Positions 16,703 through 24,537 of a stretch of DNA of 64,000 bases are shown here, in pieces. The DNA is from an uncultured Verrucomicrobiota bacterium (GTDB taxonomy: Bacteria > Verrucomicrobiota > Verrucomicrobiia > Methylacidiphilales > UBA1321): positions 1 through 64,000 of the forward strand of contig CAIPBM010000002.1 in the NCBI GenBank assembly GCA_903863295.1, written 5' to 3'. Numbering within the stretch: position 1 is the first letter of the stretch; each line of letters starts with the position of its first letter. Below the pieces are notes generated by a model, which searched no databases, was not told the DNA's origin, and saw only the letters and a list, made by a program, of their open reading frames with translations. The position numbers and the translations under genes are program-made.

Positions 16703-18505
16703 TTATCCCTCCGTCACACGCCAGAGGGTAAAGTCATAAACGCGCGTCCGCTTACCATCCGTGATGGAAAGGTTGGCTTCATGCGAAGGCTGCTTGATCC
16801 AAGGACTATCCAAGATCGGCCATTGCGCCGGATCAACGGGCTGCCCATCAATGATCGCCTCACCCCCAAATACGCGCGAGATGGTTTTTCCCGTGCGGGC
16901 CGTATAGCTCGCTTTCAGCGTGCCTTTATCTTCAAGTTCCAGCTTCGACCTCTCGTCCAATGCCTGCTTAAAAGCCTTCAACCGTTCCTCCGGCGTGGCT
17001 CCGGCAAAATCGGCCGGACGCGCCGTTTCCAGGGCCACCGCAAACCGGGAACCTTCGATCCTGAATTCTGAATCGCCCGCCTTGGGTTTAGGCGCGGCGG
17101 CCTTGATGCCGGCGTTGCGATCCCACGCGAATGACTGACTGGCAGTCACCGCAATGAGCACGCTTGCGTAATGAATGAAAACACGGTTGGTCTTTTCCGC
17201 TTCATCCACGATGGCCTGCCATCCACCGGGCACGAAACAGAGCGCATACTTGAAATTCGCCTTCGCCGTATCGCAAACATAGAGCAACGCGTCTTCGTGT
17301 TGAATATTGGCCTGGGCCTCAGCGATTGTCCCGTGCGGATGACTGACCGAAACGGCATTGAGCTGCCCCGGCGGGTTGTCATTCGCGGGGACGGTAAGCC
17401 AGAGAAAATTATTGCGACTGACATCAGGCTCCAACCACATCACTCCATACGGATAGGATTGCCCAAAATTCCGTGGCCGGGCGATGAACTGGGCCTCGCT
17501 GAAGAGAACGTAGCTCCGGTTGACGTAGGAAATCTGTACAGGATCCCAAAAGTGACTCCGCGCGGTATAGGCCTGATTCCTGTCCGTGGCGGCATGTTCC
17601 AGCAACGGGTTGAGATCGTATTCCATCACCACGGGCATCATCGCCTCCGCACTAATTCGCGGCGTCACTAGTCCGCCGAAATAAACCCAGAGTGTGGCGA
17701 CCGAGCCCCAGGGCTCCATGGTCAGGAGATCGGGATAACTGCGCCCGGTGGCAAGTCCCCACACTCCTTTCAACCAGGTCGAGACACATTGGGCCAGGCC
17801 AGCTTCGAACGCCATGTGAGCGCGCCGCTTCATTTCAGGATCGCGGGCAAGGTTGGCCAAGGAGAGCATCGGCATCAGGTTGTATTTGAAATAAGGCCAT
17901 GAGGCGTACTCCCCAAATCCGTCTTGGCAGACATGCAAGAGGTGAGCGAACAATGCTTTCTCCGCACTGGGATCGTTGGGGCGATAAGCGGCAACCGGCG
18001 CGAAAGCTTCCTCTCCCCAAGCCACGCTGCCGAGATACCGAATCACTTTGGCGAGCGTCGAAAGGTTGGAAGTCCGGGCATCCTTATAGTAGGTCGTATG
18101 GCAGAGAAGGTCCCTGAGAATCGTTTCACTGGCTGGATCGATGTAGGATCTCCAGCGCATGAAGCAATGCAACGCAGGCCAAAGCTCGAACATCTCCACC
18201 TGCCGGACCCGCGCATGAGGAAGCGCGGCCAGCGCGGTATTCGCGATCGAGCGCCCTTCATCCATCTTACCCGCCAGAAAACAGGCTTGGGCGGTGTAGA
18301 AAGGGATACGAGCATATTGCCCAGGGTTTGCCACCACGGTCTCAAGCAGCCATTGACGACGGGCCTTGAAGCTGGAGAGATCAGGAGACGCTGAATCGCT
18401 GGCGACGGCCTCAGCCAAGATCCCCATCGGAAGGAACCCGCAAGCGACACCAGCTTTCAGGTTGAGTTCCAGAAAACGCCTTCGAGAAATCGAGATCATG
18501 TTCAA
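16703..18505 (-). CDS. Tat-exported protein of unassigned family, possible polysaccharide lyase/hydrolase (paralogue A)
   Basis: No family I can name. The 600-residue protein starts with a twin-arginine signal (SRRRFLELNLKAGVACGF), so it is probably exported folded. The first half (about 45-330) is helix-rich with regular Trp/Phe/Leu spacing, reminiscent of an alpha/alpha toroid; the second half (about 360-600) looks all-beta. It shares DPEMKRRA (near 235), WVYFGG (near 277) and a C-terminal block GQPVDPAQWPILDSPWIKQ...VYDF with the Sec-exported protein at 22593-24524 (DPEMKKRA, WLYFGG, GQPIAYADYPLLGNAWVHQ...EYDF), so the two are likely divergent paralogues. Toroid plus beta-sandwich architecture is that of many polysaccharide lyases; catalysis is inference. 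It lies 24 bp downstream of the GH2 gene, same strand. Confidence 0.75.
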   Translation of the reverse strand: MNMISISRRRFLELNLKAGVACGFLPMGILAEAVASDSASPDLSSFKARRQWLLETVVANPGQYARIPFYTAQACFLAGKMDEGRSIANTALAALPHARVRQVEMFELWPALHCFMRWRSYIDPASETILRDLLCHTTYYKDARTSNLSTLAKVIRYLGSVAWGEEAFAPVAAYRPNDPSAEKALFAHLLHVCQDGFGEYASWPYFKYNLMPMLSLANLARDPEMKRRAHMAFEAGLAQCVSTWLKGVWGLATGRSYPDLLTMEPWGSVATLWVYFGGLVTPRISAEAMMPVVMEYDLNPLLEHAATDRNQAYTARSHFWDPVQISYVNRSYVLFSEAQFIARPRNFGQSYPYGVMWLEPDVSRNNFLWLTVPANDNPPGQLNAVSVSHPHGTIAEAQANIQHEDALLYVCDTAKANFKYALCFVPGGWQAIVDEAEKTNRVFIHYASVLIAVTASQSFAWDRNAGIKAAAPKPKAGDSEFRIEGSRFAVALETARPADFAGATPEERLKAFKQALDERSKLELEDKGTLKASYTARTGKTISRVFGGEAIIDGQPVDPAQWPILDSPWIKQPSHEANLSITDGKRTRVYDFTLWRVTEG

Positions 18506-18529
18506 TCTGTCTGATCTCCCGCTTCGCGA

Positions 18530-21010
18530 TTACTGAGTGACAATCTCAACATTCGCGGGCGTAAGACCGGAGGATTCCGCCTTCAGCTTGAGCGTGCCCG
18601 CCTGCTCCGTGCTCCGAAGCACGATCAAAGCCCGCCCATGGAACACATGACATTGCGTACCCTGATACGGTTCCTCACTCTTGAGATTGGCGTTGCCTAA
18701 GCCGGCAATCGTACCAGGCCCCGTCAAAGTAAACGTCACCAAACCGTCCGCGTTCGGCTGGAGTTGCCCATCCTTATCCACCACCTCGACCTGAAGAAAA
18801 GACAAGTCCTGTCCATCAGCCTTGATGGTTGAGCGGTCGGCCGTCAGTCGAATGGCGCTCGCTTCCCCAACCGTTTTCAATTCCGCATCACCCACTTCCT
18901 GGCCATTTTCCACGCCAACGGCTTTCAGCGTGCCGGGTTGATAGGGCAAGGTAAAGGAAGCCTGAAAATTTTGCGCACGCGTGGTCGGCTTCTGGTCAAT
19001 CAGCTTTCCATTGAGGTAAAGCCGCACCTGCTCGTAACGCGAGTAGACCTCAACGGTCATCGGTTTTCCTTCGCGCCCCGGCCAGGTCCAGTTCTCCCAG
19101 GTCGGAAACCAGCCCCAGCCAACCACAATCACTTTCTTGTCATCCTCGGGTTGACGTACGGCGAGATAGATCTTTTCGCCTTGGTTCCACATGATGTTGC
19201 GCAAATGCCCCGCCGGTTTGGCATTTCCCAGAAGATCAATGTCTCCCGGATTGGCCCCGCGCCATGGGTAGAGACTATCGCTTCCGTGCATGACCGGGTG
19301 TATCTTTTTATCCGTTGGATCTTTGGGCGGGGTGAGAGGTTCCGTCGGGTCTCCCTCATAGAACCAGCGTCCGACTCCACACTCGCCCAGATAGTCCTGA
19401 GCCGACCAGACAAAGTCACCCACGACATAGGTGTTGTCCTGCACCGCAAAAGCGGGTCCCACCGGCGGGCTGGATTCGGTGCTCACCAGGACGCGGTCCG
19501 GATACTTGTCATGTTGGGCGATGTGCCGAGCAAGGGCGTAATTACTCCCTACGATGTCAAGCGAGTTCCAGTTCAAGTCCGCGTTCTTGATTCTCATCGG
19601 CTCTTCCGCCGCCGGTTTCTTGGGGTCGATCGGCCAGCCCAGAATGCCATTGGTCACCGGCCGGGTCCGGTCAAGGGAATGGATTTCCCCCGCAAGCTTT
19701 GGCCCATATTCACCGCCCATGTCCGTATAAATCGCGGGAATTTCATTGCCAATACTCCACAGGACAACGGACGGATGATTTCGGTCGCGCTTCACCATCG
19801 CATCGATATCGCGCTGCCACCAATCCTCGAAAACCACGCTGTAGTCGAATTTATTTTTGCCCTTGACCCAGCAATCGAATGCTTCATCCATCACCAACAT
19901 TCCTTGGCGATCACACTCATCAAGTAGCTCCGGCGAAGGCGGATTATGCGCCGTGCGAATCGCATTGAATCCAATCGATTTCAGCAAGGTGATCTTGCGG
20001 GCCTCCGCGCGGTCAAAGGCACAAGCCCCGAGGACACCGTTGTCATCATGGATACAACCGCCACTCAATTTATAAGTCTTGCCGTTAAGCGTGAGGCCTT
20101 TAGCTGCCGACCAGGCGAGGGAACGAATACCAAATGGGGTGGCCACTTGATCGACCGGTTGACCATCAACGGTCACGTGGGTGACGGTATTCGATATCTG
20201 CGGGGTTTCTGGAAACCAGAGCGGTGGATTTTTCAGGTCGAAATCCTGCTTAACCACCTGCGAACCTGAAGCGGGCAGACCGACTGTCGACTGCACCCGG
20301 CCCAGTTCCTTGCCATCGGGGCCAAGTAAGATGGTCTCGATTTGCGCTGATTTGGCGGATGCCGTTCGGTTCAAAATCTCCGTCTGCACCGTAACTTTGG
20401 CGGCGCTGGCATCTGCCTGCGGAGTGCTGACAAAAACACCCCAGGGCGCAACCTGTACTTGGTCGGTCACCACCAGGTTAACGTGCCGGTAGATGCCCGA
20501 GCCGCTGTACCATCGGCTGTTTTTTTGCTGGGAGTTATCCACCCGCACAGCGAGAAGGTTCGCGCCTCCAATCTTGAGAGCTGGGGTCAGATCGACCCAG
20601 AAACTGGTGTATCCGTAGGGGTGGAACGTCAGCTTTTGGCCATTCAAATAGACGTCCGCGTTCATGTAGACCCCCTCGAACTCAACCTGAACGGTTTTGT
20701 TCTTCCAGGACGGGGGCGCGTCAAAATGATAGCGATACCAGGCAATCCCGGCTGGAAAGAATCCGCCACCGCCGCCCATCGGAGCCTGGGCTGAATTTTT
20801 ACCCTCAATACTCCAATCATGCGGCAGAGTCACGGCTCTCCAACTCGAATCATTCAGGCCTGGCGACGAGGCATCTGCCGGATCCCCTAGAAAAAACTTC
20901 CAGTTGTCATCCAGGCGGGTCTGCTCACGGGGATTTGTATCCAATGCCCAACTCGATCCACTGATCACCCAACCAGCAACGACGACGAGGAAAGTCTTCT
21001 TAAGCATCAT
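18530..21010 (-). CDS. Secreted GH2-family beta-galactosidase
   Basis: Retaining glycoside hydrolase acting on beta-galactosides (other GH2 specificities possible). 826 residues. Signal peptide at 1-22 (FLVVVAGWVISGSSWA). The sugar-binding jelly-roll spans about 30-185 (NWKFFLGDP, PHDWSIEG, GIAWYRYHF, VYLNGQ), an Ig-like domain about 186-298, and the TIM barrel about 300-600 with acid/base Glu423 in WSIGNEIP and the probable nucleophile Glu512 in STESSPP. DUF4982-like and Ig-like beta domains complete the C terminus. Its start is divergent from the fucosidase operon and it precedes paralogue A by 24 bp, so the two probably form one minus-strand transcript. Confidence 0.94.
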   Translation of the reverse strand: MMLKKTFLVVVAGWVISGSSWALDTNPREQTRLDDNWKFFLGDPADASSPGLNDSSWRAVTLPHDWSIEGKNSAQAPMGGGGGFFPAGIAWYRYHFDAPPSWKNKTVQVEFEGVYMNADVYLNGQKLTFHPYGYTSFWVDLTPALKIGGANLLAVRVDNSQQKNSRWYSGSGIYRHVNLVVTDQVQVAPWGVFVSTPQADASAAKVTVQTEILNRTASAKSAQIETILLGPDGKELGRVQSTVGLPASGSQVVKQDFDLKNPPLWFPETPQISNTVTHVTVDGQPVDQVATPFGIRSLAWSAAKGLTLNGKTYKLSGGCIHDDNGVLGACAFDRAEARKITLLKSIGFNAIRTAHNPPSPELLDECDRQGMLVMDEAFDCWVKGKNKFDYSVVFEDWWQRDIDAMVKRDRNHPSVVLWSIGNEIPAIYTDMGGEYGPKLAGEIHSLDRTRPVTNGILGWPIDPKKPAAEEPMRIKNADLNWNSLDIVGSNYALARHIAQHDKYPDRVLVSTESSPPVGPAFAVQDNTYVVGDFVWSAQDYLGECGVGRWFYEGDPTEPLTPPKDPTDKKIHPVMHGSDSLYPWRGANPGDIDLLGNAKPAGHLRNIMWNQGEKIYLAVRQPEDDKKVIVVGWGWFPTWENWTWPGREGKPMTVEVYSRYEQVRLYLNGKLIDQKPTTRAQNFQASFTLPYQPGTLKAVGVENGQEVGDAELKTVGEASAIRLTADRSTIKADGQDLSFLQVEVVDKDGQLQPNADGLVTFTLTGPGTIAGLGNANLKSEEPYQGTQCHVFHGRALIVLRSTEQAGTLKLKAESSGLTPANVEIVTQ

Positions 21011-21026
21011 AAGTATATTTCATTGA

Positions 21027-21041
21027 GCACAAAATCTGTGC
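21027..21041. promoter_or_regulatory. Inverted repeat in the GH2/GH29 divergent promoter region
   Basis: GCACA-aaatc-TGTGC is a perfect 5-bp-arm inverted repeat 17 bp upstream of the GH2 start and about 90 bp upstream of the fucosidase start. It could be an operator serving both transcripts. No binding protein can be assigned. Confidence 0.35.
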
Positions 21042-21130
21042 AGACATCAGTTAAACCCTGTCACAGGACGATAGTTTCCATCATTATTTGCTATTTTTAT
21101 CGCAACATTTGCATTTATCTCCGGTTTAGT

Positions 21131-22573
21131 ATGCATAGAAAGCTTTATTCAAGCCGCAACCACCCCCCCCTATTTTACGTGAAAATTCGCCTTACTCTCC
21201 TGCTCTGTTGTTTACTCAATCTGACCTCAGCGGCCTTCGGACAAAATCCGTCTCCCGCCCCGTCTACACCCCCGCCGCCCACCGAAACCAAAGAACAGCG
21301 GGATGCCCGCATGGGTTGGTGGCGCGATGCGAAGTTCGGCATGTTCATTCACTGGGGCGTCTATTCCGTTCCCGCCGGCTTCTATCAAGGAAAGCCGGTT
21401 CCCAGCATCGGGGAGTGGATCATGTGCAATGGCAAAATCCCCATGGCCGAGTACCAAAAATTCCCGGCACAATTCAACCCGACCAAGTTCAACGCTGAGG
21501 AATGGGTGCAGATCGCCCAAGACGCCGGGGTCAAGTATATCGTCATTACCGCAAAACACCACGACGGCTTCGCGATGTACCACTCGACCGTCAGCCCCTT
21601 CAACATCTACGATGCCACTCCCTTCAAACGGGATCCTCTTCAGGAGTTGGCGGAAGCCTGCCGCAAGCATGGCATCCGCCTCGGTTTTTATTATTCCCAA
21701 GCCCAGGACTGGAACCATCCGGGGGGAGCTGAATCCAAGGGCAGTTGGGATCCCGCGCAGGCTGGCGACATGGATCAATACCTGAAGATGATCGCCGTCC
21801 CCCAGGTGAAAGAACTCCTGACCAACTATGGCCCGGACACCCCAGCCGTGCTCTGGTGGGACACCCCCCATGGCATGACGGCGGAACGTGCCGCTCTTTT
21901 CCAACCCGTGCTCGCTCTGAAGCCACAACTCATCACCAACAACCGTCTCGGCGGAGGCTACAAGGGCGATACCGAAACGCCGGAGCAACACATCCCGCCC
22001 AAAGGTTATCCCGGCGAAGATTGGGAAACCTGCATGACCATCAATGGCACATGGGGTTACAAGTCCAATGATACCAATTGGAAATCTACCGAGACCCTGC
22101 TCCATAACCTCATTGATATCGTCAGCCACGGCGGCAACTATCTGCTCAACGTTGGCCCCACGTCTGAAGGTATCATTCCCCAACCGGAAGTTGATCGTCT
22201 CAAGGCGGTCGGCGACTGGTTGAAGGTCAATGGAGAGGCCATCTACGGTGCCGGGGCAACCTGCTTCGGCGACGAGGCGGGCGCCTATAGCCCCAAGGAA
22301 AAGGACAAGGACGGCAAGCCCAAGTTCATCGTCAAGTGGGACTGGCGCTGCACGACCAAGCCCGGGAAAATCTACATCCATCTCTTCAAGTGGCCCGCTA
22401 CCCCGTTCAGCTTGACCGGCGTTCCAGGCACCGTGACCCAAGCCTATCTCCTGGCCGATCCAGCGCACAAGCCTCTGCCGATCAAACAGACGGGCGGTAA
22501 CGTGACCATTAACCTGCCAGCTCAGGCCCCGGATCCGATCGCCACTGTCGTTTGTCTGGAAACCAAGAGCTAG
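21131..22573 (+). CDS. Secreted GH29 alpha-L-fucosidase 1
   Basis: Releases terminal alpha-L-fucose. The frame is open from 21023, but that would start 13 bp from the divergent GH2 ATG; ATG 21131 (480 residues) or GTG 21179 gives the signal peptide RLTLLLCCLLNLTSAAFG. The catalytic barrel opens with WWRDAKFGMFIHWGVYSVP and has VITAKHHDGFAMY; the nucleophile is Asp244 in AVLWWDTP. A C-terminal beta-sandwich (about 385-480) follows. The conserved NYLLNVGPTSEGIIP block links barrel and sandwich. It is the first gene of a three-gene operon with paralogue B (20 bp) and the heparinase-like lyase (13 bp). Confidence 0.95.
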   Translation: MHRKLYSSRNHPPLFYVKIRLTLLLCCLLNLTSAAFGQNPSPAPSTPPPPTETKEQRDARMGWWRDAKFGMFIHWGVYSVPAGFYQGKPVPSIGEWIMCNGKIPMAEYQKFPAQFNPTKFNAEEWVQIAQDAGVKYIVITAKHHDGFAMYHSTVSPFNIYDATPFKRDPLQELAEACRKHGIRLGFYYSQAQDWNHPGGAESKGSWDPAQAGDMDQYLKMIAVPQVKELLTNYGPDTPAVLWWDTPHGMTAERAALFQPVLALKPQLITNNRLGGGYKGDTETPEQHIPPKGYPGEDWETCMTINGTWGYKSNDTNWKSTETLLHNLIDIVSHGGNYLLNVGPTSEGIIPQPEVDRLKAVGDWLKVNGEAIYGAGATCFGDEAGAYSPKEKDKDGKPKFIVKWDWRCTTKPGKIYIHLFKWPATPFSLTGVPGTVTQAYLLADPAHKPLPIKQTGGNVTINLPAQAPDPIATVVCLETKS

Positions 22574-22592
22574 TTGCTCCCGGGCCCGCTGT

Positions 22593-24524
22593 ATGCCAAA
22601 TCTCCGAGACCTCTCATTCCTGGTCATGGTCCCAGGGATGATGATGGTCTTCGGAATGTGGAATCCGGAAGGCAGAGCAGCCGAGCCAGCCGAGGATATC
22701 TCCGATCCGGCAGCACCAGCTCTCCTCGCCGGTGATCCCGTCGCATCCGACGAACTCCGCCTGAATGGAAAAACCGAAGCCGAACGCGCCACGGCCTTTC
22801 TCCACTATTGTGCCAGCACCCAACCAAGCGCGCCGCTCTATCCGAAAGCGGCAATGTGCAAATACGTCGCCCGGTTGATTCTCAAATCGGATACCGGATA
22901 CGCGCTCACCCAGATTGACCAAGCCGTGACTGCGGTGCTGAACAAGGCTCACTCGGGCCTGTCCAAGAATCCACCCGACCCTCACGCACTCGATCCCTTT
23001 GATAAACATGCTCTCGTCCACACCTGGATTTTATGCCGTGAGCAAATACCCTCCGCCACCGTCGATAAAATCCGTGCTTACGTCGCGCTTTGGCATCACC
23101 GGGTATGGAAAGGCTACGGCGCGATGAATTATCGTCTGATGGAGGACGGCTCCGGCTATATCGCCGCGGAGCAATGGCCTGAACTGGTCGATGCGGATGG
23201 CCTCCATGCCGATGAAATCAAGGCCATCACCCGGGAGCGTATCTTCGGCTATTTCAACGATATCGTTCATCGTAATTTCGGCGAGTACGAGGCACCGACC
23301 TATGAAGGAATCGACCTGTCGGCGATCAAGATGCTGGCCGATTCTTCGCTCGATCCCGAAATGAAAAAGCGGGCGGCGTTGACCCTCGACTGGATGTTGC
23401 TGAACATCGCCTGCTCCTGGAATCAAGGTTACAACACCGCCTCCTGCGGACGCGCGAAGTACTGGGGATCGACAGATACGTCACCCGACGATCTCGATTC
23501 AACTGCCGCCATTGGCTGGCTCTATTTTGGCGGCAACCGTCCCGTGCGCGGACGCGGTATGGACGACGCACTTTCCGTGTGGATGGCCTGCCCCGGTGCT
23601 TACCAGCCACCCGGCATCATCGTCGAGATCGCCCACGACCGGAAAGCTCCGGTGACACACCTGGGGAGCGTCCTGCTTGGCCAGGGTCAAGTCCGGCTGA
23701 CTGTTTATCACAGACCCTCCTACAGTCTGGCGAGCCAGTCCGAATTCCTGCCGGCACCGACCGACGGCCTCTACAAGGAAACACGTCGACAAATGCTCAA
23801 GTGGATATCTGAGAAGCCCTCCAGCACCTTTTGTCCCTTGCAGGAAAATCCCCGCCGCCCTTACCGCCTGCAGGAGCATATCGCCAATGTCTGGGGCTAC
23901 GGGGAAAACCCGTATGAGCAGTCAATGCAGGACGGGGGAACCCTCATCGGCATTTATTCGGTGCCGGAAGATTACCCCTACTATAAACTCTCCGCCCCCT
24001 TCAGCCAGAGCGGATCCATTGTAAAACGTATCGAAAAGGCGGGCTGGGTCTTTTGTCACGGGGGCTCCATGCTTTTCGCGTTTCGACCGGTAAAGTCCTA
24101 CACTTGGGGCAAACCTGAACAAGGCCACGATGTCCTGTGGAGTGATTTCCGCAAGAACGGCTGGATTCTCGAAACCTCCGAACTCGCACCTTATGCCGGG
24201 GGCGGAGTCGATGCGGAACTCGAACGGTTTGCGACGGCGGTGCTCACCCATACGAAACTCAATGCGACCGATATCGATGCCACTAATCCTCATCTGCGCT
24301 ATACCTCCCTGTCCGGCCACCAGCTTGATTTGACCTACCGCCCTTTCGGTCAACCCTACTCCACGCAACAGTTGATTGACGGTCAGCCTATCGCTTATGC
24401 CGATTATCCGCTTCTCGGCAATGCCTGGGTTCATCAAGCCGTCAATGGAGATATCCTTCAGCTTCATTACGCCAATTCATCGCTAGAATACGATTTCAAA
24501 AACTGGACCACCCACCCCAACTAA
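22593..24524 (+). CDS. Sec-exported protein of unassigned family, possible polysaccharide lyase/hydrolase (paralogue B)
   Basis: 643 residues, unknown family. An N-terminal hydrophobic segment (LSFLVMVPGMMMVFGM) with a cleavage site near GRAAEP suggests Sec export. Residues about 45-320 are helix-rich; about 330-640 are predominantly beta, with many Tyr, Trp and His residues (for example NVWGYGENPYEQ near 428, SVPEDYPYYKLSAPF near 452) suited to carbohydrate binding. It resembles the Tat-exported protein at 16703-18505 at DPEMKKRA, WLYFGG and the C-terminal GQP...YPLLGNAWVHQ...YDF block. It is sandwiched between a fucosidase and a heparinase-like lyase with almost no spacing, so a role on the same glycan is very likely; catalytic residues cannot be named. 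Confidence 0.78.
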   Translation: MPNLRDLSFLVMVPGMMMVFGMWNPEGRAAEPAEDISDPAAPALLAGDPVASDELRLNGKTEAERATAFLHYCASTQPSAPLYPKAAMCKYVARLILKSDTGYALTQIDQAVTAVLNKAHSGLSKNPPDPHALDPFDKHALVHTWILCREQIPSATVDKIRAYVALWHHRVWKGYGAMNYRLMEDGSGYIAAEQWPELVDADGLHADEIKAITRERIFGYFNDIVHRNFGEYEAPTYEGIDLSAIKMLADSSLDPEMKKRAALTLDWMLLNIACSWNQGYNTASCGRAKYWGSTDTSPDDLDSTAAIGWLYFGGNRPVRGRGMDDALSVWMACPGAYQPPGIIVEIAHDRKAPVTHLGSVLLGQGQVRLTVYHRPSYSLASQSEFLPAPTDGLYKETRRQMLKWISEKPSSTFCPLQENPRRPYRLQEHIANVWGYGENPYEQSMQDGGTLIGIYSVPEDYPYYKLSAPFSQSGSIVKRIEKAGWVFCHGGSMLFAFRPVKSYTWGKPEQGHDVLWSDFRKNGWILETSELAPYAGGGVDAELERFATAVLTHTKLNATDIDATNPHLRYTSLSGHQLDLTYRPFGQPYSTQQLIDGQPIAYADYPLLGNAWVHQAVNGDILQLHYANSSLEYDFKNWTTHPN

Positions 24525-24537
24525 CCACTGCTTAGCC

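Noticed and set aside
21227-22792. 521-residue open frame on the minus strand
   Set aside because: It is antisense to the GH29 fucosidase, has no family motifs, and its length follows from the GC-rich codon pattern of the true gene.
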